64,000 bases of DNA, from assembly GCF_049723905.1 (NCBI RefSeq), contig NZ_JBJKFD010000001.1, positions 2,976,001 through 3,040,000 on the forward strand, read 5' to 3'. Each line of letters starts with the position of its first letter. Within the stretch, counting starts at the first letter, position 1. The stretch is from G963665185 sp049723905 (GTDB lineage: Bacteria; Desulfobacterota; Desulfovibrionia; Desulfovibrionales; Desulfovibrionaceae). The notes below the pieces were generated by a model. The model had not been told where the DNA came from and ran no database searches. It saw only the letters and a program-made list of their open reading frames with translations. The position numbers and the translations under genes were made by a program. Below, in pieces: positions 16,797 to 24,517 of the stretch.

Positions 16797-17197
16797 AACG
16801 AGTCTTTTTCTTCACCACGACCTTTCTCCGCAGGCTTCCCCAATAGCCCAACAGACAAGTCGTGAGTTCCCACCACCAACGGACTCCTATTCGCCACGCC
16901 CCTTCTTGGGCGTGGCGCAACTGTGGCAGAAAATCTGCCAATGCAGCTGCCAAAACTATGGCGCAAGGGCGCTACCTCACCTGGCTTGGTTCAAAGAGGC
17001 GGCAAAGATTCATTGCCAGATACCTGCGGCCCCTTAGGGCCGGAAAGGGAGGGGAAGGTTCCGGAAACAAACGGGGAAACCGGGGCCTCTACGGGTTTCC
17101 CCACTGTTTCCGGAGAATTCGACGTACCTAAGCTTGAAAGACAGCCGAAGGGACACCATGACTCGCTATAGTCTACCATCCTCTTCCCTTCGCGAGG
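16797..17197. repeat. Triplicated structured element, copy 3 (full)
   Basis: This is almost identical to copy 1 from the central hairpin (16892-16917) to the 3' end. Differences are scattered; in the only frame open in all three copies, five of the seven codon differences from copy 1 change the amino acid. The tail accATGACTCGCTATA is shared with copy 1. Confidence 0.8.
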
Positions 17198-17256
17198 CTC
17201 AAAAATGCCAAAGCAACGAAGCGAACGCCTTTTTTTCAGCTGCCACAGCAGAAGAG

Positions 17257-17380
17257 CGGAGGCTCTGCCTCCGACTCCGCCGGGGCCATGATGGCCCCGG
17301 ACCCCGCATTTCTTTCAACACAAATCAAGCCCGGACCACAAGCTGCGCTTGTTTGCTCCGGGCTTGATTTGTGTTGAAAG
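17257..17380 (+). repeat. Composite three-hairpin element, copy 3
   Basis: CGGAGGC-TCT-GCCTCCG (17257-17273), CGGGGCC-ATGAT-GGCCCCG (17281-17299), linker GGACCCCGCATTTC, then a 24-bp perfect stem (17312-17335 with 17357-17380) capped by an inner ACAAGC/GCTTGT stem. Same order as the other copies, different long stem. Confidence 0.75.
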
Positions 17381-17511
17381 GAGGGCCTTTTTAAAATTTT
17401 TATCCAATCACGAAAAATGATCTAAACGGGCTCAACCCATCGGGCATAGAGCTTATGAAATTTTAGTTAAAGCTACTTCGCGACTTTTTCAACCCTTTCC
17501 CCACTGCCGCT

Positions 17512-17634
17512 GGCGGCTCAAAAAGGTGCGAAAGCAAGGCGTGAGTCTTTCCCAGGTTCCGACGTGTATTCTTCTATACACGAGGGTTCTGGGAAAGATG
17601 AAACAACGAAGCTAGCGGACCTTTTTCAGCCGCC
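17512..17634. repeat. 120-bp imperfect palindromic repeat, full copy
   Basis: The ends GGCGGCT and AGCCGCC are inverted; the centre is GTGTAT-TCTTCT-ATACAC. It shares GCAAGGCGTGAG, GAGGGTTCTGG and CAACGAAGCTAGC with the copy at 60944-61066. A further fragment of its right end (CAACGCAGCTATCGCAGC...) follows at 17641-17678, touching the stop codon of the next gene. Confidence 0.75.
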
Positions 17635-17669
17635 TGAAATGCCGAAGCAACGCAGCTATCGCAGCTTTT

Positions 17670-18428
17670 TCAGCCGCCTACCTTTATAGACTTGAGGGCA
17701 TTCCACACCACATACATCGCATCCCGATCCTCATTAACCAGATCGTCCATCTCGGGAAGGATGAAAAGACGGACCCCACCCAACGTGGCAGAGCCGTAGC
17801 GAAAGGTGCGGTCGGGACAGATGGTCATAAGACTGCGGCGCCCAAAGCTGAGCACATACTTTGCCTGAACCTTTTTGGCTCCGGCCCAGAACATACCGCC
17901 CTTTGCAAGGAGCTTGTTGTTGCGCGCCTCGTTGACCGGGAAAAAGCCCACAGACCCCTTTGGCCAGGCAAGCTTTTGTATGAGCCGGGCAAAAATATTT
18001 CTGCGGCCCTGGTGCGGCTCAAAAGACAAATCCCCGCCCAGTTCCCAATAGGTCCAGATGGTTTCGCACGGTTGCGGAACACGTTGAAGATATGTGGTCC
18101 AGGGCTCGACCCATTCGACCTTGCCGGACGTTACCACGCTTGGCACTTCGGGCAAAAGGTCGGGCTTTGGCGTGGTACGGTGCGCCTGTTGCAGAACCTT
18201 GCGTTCGGGCGCGGAAGAAGGACGTTTTACAGGACGTTGCGGAGCCTGACGGGGCTGCTCAGGCGTGGGACGCACCCCCTGCGGGGCGGAAGCCGGTGCG
18301 GAACAGGCAGAGGCCATACGCTCGGCAACGGGAATCTCCGAGTATATGGTACGCAGGCCAAGGTCATGCCAATGGCGAAGATGGTCGGGCAGATTCAACG
18401 CCCCGAAACGAAATCCCATATTCTCCAT
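17670..18428 (-). CDS. Hypothetical protein downstream of coaBC
   Basis: A 252-residue protein that I do not recognise. The N-terminal 35 residues are ordinary, residues about 40-95 are a disordered Pro/Ala/Gln/Arg-rich linker, and the C-terminal 150 residues form a compact domain with WTYWELGGDLSFEP, NKLLAKGGMFWAGAKK and a final helix YVVWNALKSIK. No catalytic motif, signal peptide or membrane helix is visible. It overlaps the 3' end of coaBC by 34 bases, so it is translated from the same message. A fragment of a dispersed repeat abuts its stop codon. Function unknown. Confidence 0.75.
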   Translation of the reverse strand: MENMGFRFGALNLPDHLRHWHDLGLRTIYSEIPVAERMASACSAPASAPQGVRPTPEQPRQAPQRPVKRPSSAPERKVLQQAHRTTPKPDLLPEVPSVVTSGKVEWVEPWTTYLQRVPQPCETIWTYWELGGDLSFEPHQGRRNIFARLIQKLAWPKGSVGFFPVNEARNNKLLAKGGMFWAGAKKVQAKYVLSFGRRSLMTICPDRTFRYGSATLGGVRLFILPEMDDLVNEDRDAMYVVWNALKSIKVGG

Positions 18429-19609
18429 GCCACTTCGGTTTTGGGCAAAGACGGCCAGGACTCGAACCGCCCTTCCGCGTTCAGCACACTGACTTCGTTG
18501 GTGGGGACGCCGAATCCGGAATCCGGCTTGTTGATGCGGTTACCCACAATCAGATTCAGATTCTTGGACTCCAGCTTGCGCTGCATGTTCTCGGGCAGGT
18601 CTTCGGTTTCAGCGGCAAAGCCGATGAGAAACTGCCCGTTCTTTTTGCATGCACCCAGAGACTTTAAAATATCTTCGTTGCTCTCAAAGCGCACCTGCAG
18701 GTCGCCCTGCACCGTGGACTTCTTGAGCTTGTGGTCGCCGATGCGCACGGGCCTGAAATCGGCCACTGCTGCGCTCAGGCAGGCCGTGTCGCACATGGGC
18801 CAGATGTCGTGACAGGCATCGTACATTTCCTGCGCGGTCTTCACGTCCACGGTCCGTATGGGCTCGGGCAACAGCACGTTGCTCGGACCACGGACCACAC
18901 TCACCTCGGCACCGCGCATCCAGGCGGCAACGGCAATGGCCGCGCCCATGGTGCCGGACGACGGATTGGACCAGAAGCGCACGGCGTCGTACGGCTCGCG
19001 CGTCGGCCCAAGCGTCACCAGCACCTTGCGGCCCGTCAGATCGTTGGGAGCCAAAGCGCGCAGGATGCGGCAGTAAATTTCGGGTACCTCGGCCAGTCGC
19101 CCTGTGCCTTCGTCCCCGCAGGCCATGGAACCGCTGCCCGGCTCTATGCAATCCAGGCCGCGCTCCTTGAGCTTGGCCCAGTTTTCGCGCGTGGCAGGTG
19201 CGTTCCACATGCGCGGATTCATGGCCGGCGCAACCACCACGGGTCCGTCAAAGGCCAAAATCTGGGTCGAAAGCATGTCGTCCGCCATGCCGTGGGCCAT
19301 CTTGGCAAGAATATTTGCCGAGGCAGGCACAATGGCCATGACATGGCCGTTCTGCCCTGGCTCCAAATGGCCGAAAGGCTCACCCGGCACATTGAACATG
19401 GAGCTGTGCACCGGGTAGGCGCCCAGGGCTTCGAACGAAAGCGGTGTGACAAACTTGGCGGCGGCGTCCGTAAGAGTCGCGCCCAGGGAGACGCCGGTCT
19501 TCTGCAACAGGCGGGTCAGCTCCAGCGCCTTGTACACGGCAATACTGCCGCATGCGCCCAGATGGACCCGCCTGCCCGCAAAAGTTTTGAATTCAAGATA
19601 AGACTGCAT
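18395..19609 (-). CDS. coaBC: Bifunctional phosphopantothenoylcysteine decarboxylase/synthase CoaBC
   Basis: A 404-residue enzyme for two consecutive steps of coenzyme A synthesis. The N-terminal flavin decarboxylase half has the PAMNPRMW motif and the active-site Cys loop MACGDEGTGRL; the C-terminal ligase half has NPSSGTMGAAIA and the KLKK motif (HKLKKSTVQGDL). The ATG at 19609 is one base after the stop of the upstream lipoprotein gene, which favours it over an in-frame ATG lying inside that gene. No damage seen. Confidence 0.95.
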   Translation of the reverse strand: MQSYLEFKTFAGRRVHLGACGSIAVYKALELTRLLQKTGVSLGATLTDAAAKFVTPLSFEALGAYPVHSSMFNVPGEPFGHLEPGQNGHVMAIVPASANILAKMAHGMADDMLSTQILAFDGPVVVAPAMNPRMWNAPATRENWAKLKERGLDCIEPGSGSMACGDEGTGRLAEVPEIYCRILRALAPNDLTGRKVLVTLGPTREPYDAVRFWSNPSSGTMGAAIAVAAWMRGAEVSVVRGPSNVLLPEPIRTVDVKTAQEMYDACHDIWPMCDTACLSAAVADFRPVRIGDHKLKKSTVQGDLQVRFESNEDILKSLGACKKNGQFLIGFAAETEDLPENMQRKLESKNLNLIVGNRINKPDSGFGVPTNEVSVLNAEGRFESWPSLPKTEVAWRIWDFVSGR

Positions 19610-19610
19610 C

Positions 19611-20126
19611 TTATTTGGCCAGATTTTCCTCGTGCATTGCAGGAGCATTGCGGATCATCTCGTTGCCCTTCTGCTTGAGTTCCACAACCAGAATTTCCAC
19701 TTCCGTGGAGCGGGACGAGGCGTCCACTACCTTGATCAGGCAACTCTTGTTGGGCTTTTCAAAAATAATCACCGAGGTGTCGGCCTTCATGGAAGAATTC
19801 TTCCGCCAGTTGTCCTTGGCCATGTTGTTGACGAAAAAGTCGACCACGGACAGCGCGTCCACGTTGCCCTCGAAGTTCAGCTTGCCGGTGCGGAACTGCA
19901 TGGTTTCAAAGACGTACGATTTGGAATCGTCGTACTCCAGTTCCTTGGGCACGAGCACATCGTCAAAATCATAGTAGTAGTTGACCTGCTCGTAATTCTG
20001 CTCCGTATTCTCAGGCGTTGTCCCGGGAGCCGGGGTTGTGGAGGAACCGCCTACATGCAGGCTTTCGCAGGATACGAGCATGGAAAGCATGAGTACGGCA
20101 GAACAGAATATGGCGATTTTTCGCAT
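19611..20126 (-). CDS. Small lipoprotein of unknown function
   Basis: A 171-residue protein with a clear lipoprotein signal: MRKIAIFCSAVLMLSMLVSC, Cys at 20. A Ser/Thr/Pro-rich linker follows, then a globular domain with LVPKELEYDD, TGKLNFEGNVDALSVVDFFVNNM and FEKPNKSCLIKVVD, a pattern seen in small lipoproteins common in Desulfovibrio-like genomes; I cannot name a function. AAGGAG lies seven bases before the ATG at 20126. The stop is one base from the coaBC start, so the two genes share a transcript without an obvious functional reason. Confidence 0.85.
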   Translation of the reverse strand: MRKIAIFCSAVLMLSMLVSCESLHVGGSSTTPAPGTTPENTEQNYEQVNYYYDFDDVLVPKELEYDDSKSYVFETMQFRTGKLNFEGNVDALSVVDFFVNNMAKDNWRKNSSMKADTSVIIFEKPNKSCLIKVVDASSRSTEVEILVVELKQKGNEMIRNAPAMHEENLAK

Positions 20127-20258
20127 GACAGACTCCTTCTTGTTAACTGGGCCCTCTTGCAGTATGCCGACGGTTTGCCAAGAGGATCCCGTCATGTACG
20201 GATAGGTACAACTGGCCGAATACAACAGGTTTGTGGAAACTGCAATTTCCACGCTTTG

Positions 20259-20376
20259 TCCGGCGTTTCGCCTGAGGGGTCACCCGACGACTCGCCTGAG
20301 GGGTCACCCGACGACTCACCTGAGGGCTCACCCGAGGAATCACCTGAGGACTCACCCGGCGTTTCGCCCGACCACT
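20259..20376. repeat. 12/24-bp tandem repeat between divergent genes
   Basis: About nine imperfect 12-base units (type cgcctgaggggt and cacccgacgact) form four 24-base units: two identical (20269-20292, 20293-20316) and two diverged (20317-20364), flanked by CGGCGTTTCGCC on both sides. Both strands are open through the array (S-P-E/D-rich), but there is no start signal. It fills much of the 311-bp space between the lipoprotein and queA promoters. Confidence 0.8.
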
Positions 20377-20437
20377 CGAAACAATACACGCAATTGCGGT
20401 GCACGCCCCATGTGCACACGGTTTTTACAGGATACCG

Positions 20438-21523
20438 ATGTCCGATTCAACAGAACATAATCTCGAGTTATATTCATACGATCTGCCCGAAAGCGCCATC
20501 GCCCAGGAGCCTTCCGCCCAGCGCGACGCCTCCCGGCTACTGGTGCTGGACAGAAAGGCCACGGAAAACCGCCTGGCCACCATGCACGAACTCCCGGATT
20601 TTCTCCCGGAAAACTGCCTTATAGTGGCCAACAACTCGCGCGTGGTTCCGGCCCGCATGTTCGGCACACGCCCCACAGGCGGCAAGGTGGAATTCCTTCT
20701 GCTCACCCCCCTGCCCCTGCTGCGGCCTGAAGCTGGCTCTGACGGCTTTTTCCGGGCCGAGGCAAGTGGGCTGCTGCGCTCTTCCAAAAAGCCCAAGCAG
20801 GGCGAAACTATCACCATTTCCGACGACCTCCATCTGGAGGTTCTGGAGCGCGGCGACTTCGGACGCAGCACAGTGCGCATGATCTGGAAAGGAGACATCG
20901 TCTCGATTCTGGAACAGAACGGCCACATGCCTCTGCCACCCTACATCCGTCGCCCGGACAGCAAGGAAGACCGCCAGCGCTACCAGACCATCTACTCGCG
21001 TGAGGACAAGGCCGGTTCCGTGGCCGCGCCCACGGCCGGGCTGCACTTCACCCCGGAGCTGCGCGAACGCCTCAGGCAGCAAGGGCACCAGTGGGAGGAA
21101 GTGACGCTGTACGTCGGCTACGGCACCTTCAGCCCTGTCCGCGCCGAGGACATCCGCAACCACAAGATGCACTCGGAATTTCTGGAAATCCCGGAACGCA
21201 CCGCCCAGGCCGTCCGGCAGGCCAAGGCAGAAGGACGACCGGTTGTGGCCATCGGCTCAACCAGCGTTCGCGCCTTGGAAGGCGGCTTTGCGAAAACCGG
21301 GGAAATAGCAGCATTTACCGGCGAAACCGATATTTTTATTCGTCCCGGCTACGAGTTCAAAGTGGTGGACCACATGTTCACCAACTTCCATTTACCTTTG
21401 TCCTCGCTTATAATAATGGTATCGGCATTCGCTGGACGACGGCGGATACTATCATCCTACCAGCAGGCTCTGGACCACGGTTTCCGCTTTTTTTCCTACG
21501 GCGATGCCATGCTCATTCTGTAG
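20438..21523 (+). CDS. queA: S-adenosylmethionine:tRNA ribosyltransferase-isomerase
   Basis: A 361-residue enzyme that makes epoxyqueuosine in the wobble position of tRNA. Family landmarks: YDLPESAIAQEP at 14-25, NNSRVVPAR, the block SVAAPTAGLHF, the motif LYVGYGTFSPV and the C-terminal DHMFTNFHLPLSSL. The ATG at 20438 fits the normal N-terminus; the frame extends 13 codons upstream without a better start. It is the first + strand gene after the divergent tandem-repeat region, and the oxidoreductase operon follows 75 bases later. Confidence 0.96.
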   Translation: MSDSTEHNLELYSYDLPESAIAQEPSAQRDASRLLVLDRKATENRLATMHELPDFLPENCLIVANNSRVVPARMFGTRPTGGKVEFLLLTPLPLLRPEAGSDGFFRAEASGLLRSSKKPKQGETITISDDLHLEVLERGDFGRSTVRMIWKGDIVSILEQNGHMPLPPYIRRPDSKEDRQRYQTIYSREDKAGSVAAPTAGLHFTPELRERLRQQGHQWEEVTLYVGYGTFSPVRAEDIRNHKMHSEFLEIPERTAQAVRQAKAEGRPVVAIGSTSVRALEGGFAKTGEIAAFTGETDIFIRPGYEFKVVDHMFTNFHLPLSSLIIMVSAFAGRRRILSSYQQALDHGFRFFSYGDAMLIL

Positions 21524-21598
21524 CTGTGCTGCGGGGTCTATCCGCCGCAGCCTCCACAAGCTGCATACAACGCCACGACATCCATGCAAGGAGCGTCT

Positions 21599-21841
21599 AT
21601 GTCCCGCATTGAGTTTTTTGAAGAACGCTGCAAAGGATGCATGCTCTGCACCCTTGTGTGTCCCAAGGAGCTGATAGTTAGCTCCGAACGCTTCAACACC
21701 ATGGGCTACAAGGTCGTTGAAGTCGACAAGAACAAAATGGACCAGTGTACGGGCTGTGCCTCGTGCGCCAAAATGTGTCCGGACTATGTCATCACCGTCT
21801 ACAAGACCGTGAAACCCAAAAAGGAGTCCGGCAATGACTAA
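21599..21841 (+). CDS. 2-oxoacid:ferredoxin oxidoreductase, delta (ferredoxin) subunit
   Basis: An 80-residue protein with two 4Fe-4S motifs: CKGCMLCTLVCP (Cys at about 11, 14, 17, 21) and CTGCASCAKMCP. It passes electrons from the thiamine site to ferredoxin. AGGAG is six bases before the ATG at 21599. Its last eight bases overlap the alpha subunit gene. The order delta-alpha-beta-gamma is typical of the Vor/Kor type. Confidence 0.93.
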   Translation: MSRIEFFEERCKGCMLCTLVCPKELIVSSERFNTMGYKVVEVDKNKMDQCTGCASCAKMCPDYVITVYKTVKPKKESGND

Positions 21842-22907
21842 ACAAACCAACGAACGTATTTTCATCAAAGGGAACGAGGCCGTGGCACGCGGCGCTCTGG
21901 CAGCCAAATGCAAATGCTTTTTCGGCTACCCCATCACCCCCCAAAACGAAATTCCGGAAATTCTTTCCTCGGCAATCGTTGAAGCAGGCGGAGAATTCGT
22001 ACAGGCGGAAAGCGAAGTGGCAGCAGCCAACATGGTGCTGGGCGCCGCTTCCGCAGGTGTACGGGTACTCACCTCTTCCTCCAGCCCGGGCATATCCCTC
22101 AAGCAGGAAGCCATTTCCTACATGGCAGGCAGCGAACTGCCGGCAGTCGTGGTCAATATGAACCGCGGCGGGCCAGGACTGGGCGACATCGGCCCCTCCC
22201 AGGGCGACTACTTCCAGAGCGTCAAAGGCGGCGGACACGGTGACTACAGGTTGCTGGTCCTTGCCCCCGGCACCTGCCAGGAAGCCTACGACCTCACAGT
22301 GCAAAGCTTTGAGCTGGCCTTCAAGTACCGCAACCCGGTGCTCATTCTGGGCGATGCCATCCTGGGCCAGATGAAGGAATCCGTCACCCCGTGGCAGCCC
22401 GAGGCTGTAGACGAGGAAGCCGGTGCAAGCTGGCGCCTGGACGGAGCAGACGGACGTGAAAAACGTCTCATCAAATCGCTCTTTCTGGATGAAGGCGCTC
22501 TGGCAGGCCAGAACCGCCATCTCCAACAAAAATACGAAGCCATGGCCCGCGAGGAAATTCGTTTCGAATCCTTCCACGCGGACGATGCCGACCTGGTCAT
22601 CGTGGCCTACGGCTCCATAGGCCGTATCGCCAAAAGCACCGTGCGCAAGCTGCGCAAGGCAGGCCACAGCGTGGGTCTTTTCCGGCCCATCAGCCTCTAC
22701 CCCTACCCCACTGCCCAGCTCCGCGAACTTGCCGAACAGGGCAAGCGCTTCCTGACCATCGAGCACAACCTCGGCCAGATGGTCGAAGACGTGCGCCTTG
22801 CGGTCAATGGCCCCTCGTCCAGCGACTTCTTCGCCATCTATCCTGGCGAACTGCCCACGCCGGACGATTTCGAGGAACCCATTCTCAAGTGCCTCAAGGG
22901 AGAATAG
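21834..22907 (+). CDS. vorB: 2-oxoacid:ferredoxin oxidoreductase, alpha subunit (VorB/KorA type)
   Basis: A 357-residue subunit. The start MTKQTNERIFIKGNEAVARGAL and GYPITPQNEIPE are characteristic of the VorB/KorA group; domain I has SSSPGISLKQEAISYMAGSELP, and the C-terminal part carries the transketolase-like domain (VAYGSIGRIAKSTV, GLFRPISLYPYP). The complex oxidatively decarboxylates branched-chain 2-oxoacids or 2-oxoglutarate to the acyl-CoA and reduces ferredoxin, in the cytoplasm. Which substrate is used cannot be settled from the sequence. The beta subunit starts two bases after this stop. Confidence 0.9.
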   Translation: MTKQTNERIFIKGNEAVARGALAAKCKCFFGYPITPQNEIPEILSSAIVEAGGEFVQAESEVAAANMVLGAASAGVRVLTSSSSPGISLKQEAISYMAGSELPAVVVNMNRGGPGLGDIGPSQGDYFQSVKGGGHGDYRLLVLAPGTCQEAYDLTVQSFELAFKYRNPVLILGDAILGQMKESVTPWQPEAVDEEAGASWRLDGADGREKRLIKSLFLDEGALAGQNRHLQQKYEAMAREEIRFESFHADDADLVIVAYGSIGRIAKSTVRKLRKAGHSVGLFRPISLYPYPTAQLRELAEQGKRFLTIEHNLGQMVEDVRLAVNGPSSSDFFAIYPGELPTPDDFEEPILKCLKGE

Positions 22908-22909
22908 CC

Positions 22910-23668
22910 ATGACCGAAAAACTCGTATTCAAACGCCCGGAAAGCGTTATAGACCGGGCCACACACTATTGCCCCGGATGCCAGCACGGCGTTATCCACC
23001 GCATCGTGGGCGAAGTCATCGACGAAATGGGCTTGCAGCAAAAAGCAATCCTCATCGGCTCCATCGGCTGCTCCGTGTTCCTGTACAACTACCTGAACGT
23101 GGATGCCGTGGAAGCACCGCACGGACGCGCCCCCGCCGTCGCCACAGGCGTCAAGCGGGCACGGCCCGACAACTTCGTCTTCGCCTACCAGGGTGACGGC
23201 GACCTGGCCTCCATCGGCACAGCGGAAATCATCCACGCCGCCAACCGGGGCGAACGCGTCTCCATCATCTTTGTGAACAACACGGTCTACGGCATGACCG
23301 GCGGCCAGATGGCCCCCACCACCATGATCGGACAAAAGACCACCACCTGCCCCGGCGGACGCTGCGCGGAACGCGAAGGCCTGCCCCTGAAGATGACGGA
23401 AATCATCAGCTCCCTGGGCGGCGTCGCTTTTGCCGCACGCACTGCCGTGAACACCATCAAAAATATCAACGCCACCAAAAAAGCCATCCGCAGGGCGTTC
23501 GAGGTGCAGGAAGGCAACCAGGGCTTCGGCTTTGTGGAAGTTCTCTCCACCTGCCCCACCAACTGGAAAATGACGCCCATTGCCGCCAACCAGCGCGTGT
23601 CCGAAGAGCTTATTCCGTACTTCCCGCTGGGAACATTCAAGGACATCGACAGCGAAGGAGGGGAATAG
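22910..23668 (+). CDS. 2-oxoacid:ferredoxin oxidoreductase, beta (thiamine diphosphate) subunit
   Basis: A 252-residue subunit that binds thiamine diphosphate. The cofactor motif is complete: GDGDLASIGTAEIIHAANR followed by the closing NN pair of VNNTVYGMTGGQ. HYCPGCQHGVIH near the N-terminus supplies the cysteines usual in this subunit, and GSIGCSVF is also conserved. AAGGGAG precedes the ATG at 22910. It forms the active site together with the alpha subunit encoded just upstream. Confidence 0.93.
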   Translation: MTEKLVFKRPESVIDRATHYCPGCQHGVIHRIVGEVIDEMGLQQKAILIGSIGCSVFLYNYLNVDAVEAPHGRAPAVATGVKRARPDNFVFAYQGDGDLASIGTAEIIHAANRGERVSIIFVNNTVYGMTGGQMAPTTMIGQKTTTCPGGRCAEREGLPLKMTEIISSLGGVAFAARTAVNTIKNINATKKAIRRAFEVQEGNQGFGFVEVLSTCPTNWKMTPIAANQRVSEELIPYFPLGTFKDIDSEGGE

Positions 23669-23669
23669 C

Positions 23670-24212
23670 ATGTACATGGACGCCATTATCGCCGGTTTCG
23701 GCGGCCAGGGCGTGATGCTCATAGGCAACCTGCTTGCCTACGCAGGCATGCGCCACGGCCAGAACGTCACCTACATGCCCGTGTACGGCCCGGAAATGCG
23801 CGGCGGCACCGCCAACTGCACCGTGGTGGTCTCCGACGAGGAAATCGGCTCGCCCATCATCCGCAGCCCGCTTTCCCTCATCATCATGAACCGCCCCTCC
23901 CTGGATAAATTCCAGCCCCGCATGCAGAACAACGGCGTACTGGTCATCAACTCATCCCTGGTGGACCAGGAGCTGGCAGACAAGGACCGCGTGAAATGCG
24001 TGGCCGTGCCCGCCAACGACATTGCCGACAAGCTGGGCAATACCCGTATGGCAAACATGGTCGCCCTTGGCGCGTATGTGCAGGCCACCGGCGTAATGCC
24101 CCTGCAAACCGTCATAGACAGCCTGGAAAACGTCATCTCCGCTCACTACAGCCACCTCATCCCCAAGAACGCGGAAGCGCTCAAGGCGGGTGCAGAGATA
24201 GCTGCCCAATAG
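23670..24212 (+). CDS. 2-oxoacid:ferredoxin oxidoreductase, gamma subunit
   Basis: A 180-residue subunit. The N-terminal GFGGQGVMLIGNLLAYAG and YMPVYGPEMRGGTANCTVVVS are the defining motifs of the gamma (catalytic domain III) subunit. GGAGG lies seven to eight bases before the ATG at 23670, one base after the beta stop. It completes a four-gene operon, and two hairpin elements follow it. Confidence 0.94.
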   Translation: MYMDAIIAGFGGQGVMLIGNLLAYAGMRHGQNVTYMPVYGPEMRGGTANCTVVVSDEEIGSPIIRSPLSLIIMNRPSLDKFQPRMQNNGVLVINSSLVDQELADKDRVKCVAVPANDIADKLGNTRMANMVALGAYVQATGVMPLQTVIDSLENVISAHYSHLIPKNAEALKAGAEIAAQ

Positions 24213-24225
24213 ATAAAAGAAAGCA

Positions 24226-24345
24226 GGGGGCGCCGCCCCCTGCACCCCTGCCAGGGCCTGCAAGGCCCTGGACCCATATTACGCTTCAACAAATAAAGGC
24301 CTGGAAAGCGCACTTCGTGCTTTCCAGGCCTTTATTTGTTGAAGC
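24226..24345 (+). repeat. Composite three-hairpin element, copy 4
   Basis: GGGGGCGCCGCCCCC (24226-24240), AGGGCC-TGCAA-GGCCCT (24253-24269), linker GGACCCATATTAC, then a long hairpin (24283-24345) whose arms start GCTTCAACAAATAAAGG and end CCTTTATTTGTTGAAGC. It directly follows the oxidoreductase operon. Confidence 0.75.
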
Positions 24346-24390
24346 GACAGGCCAAAAAATCCAACACCAAATTATTAAAAAGGCCCATCC

Positions 24391-24490
24391 GCCTTACGCA
24401 TTTCAGCCCGGAAAACACGCGTTGCGTTGTTTTCCGGGCTGAAATGCGTAAGGCGTAATGCGGGGGTCCGGGGGCCATCATGGCCCCCGG
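24391..24490 (-). repeat. Composite hairpin element, copy 5, opposite orientation
   Basis: On the minus strand: CCGGGGGCC-ATGAT-GGCCCCCGG (24468-24490), linker GGACCCCCGCATTAC, then a perfect 27-bp hairpin (arms 24391-24417 and 24428-24454) with an inner CGC/GCG stem. With copy 4 it forms a head-to-head pair, hairpin ends facing, between two convergent genes. Confidence 0.75.
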
Positions 24491-24517
24491 AAAACTCTTC
24501 TTCTTTCCCTACCAAAC

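Noticed and set aside
15980..17180. Open reading frames on both strands through the triplicated element (for example GTG start at 16923)
   Set aside because: The substitutions between copies mostly change the amino acid, there is no ribosome-binding site, and stems with a compensatory change explain the conservation better.
20259..20376. CRISPR array
   Set aside because: Units are contiguous 12/24-base tandem repeats without spacers, and no cas gene is in the window.
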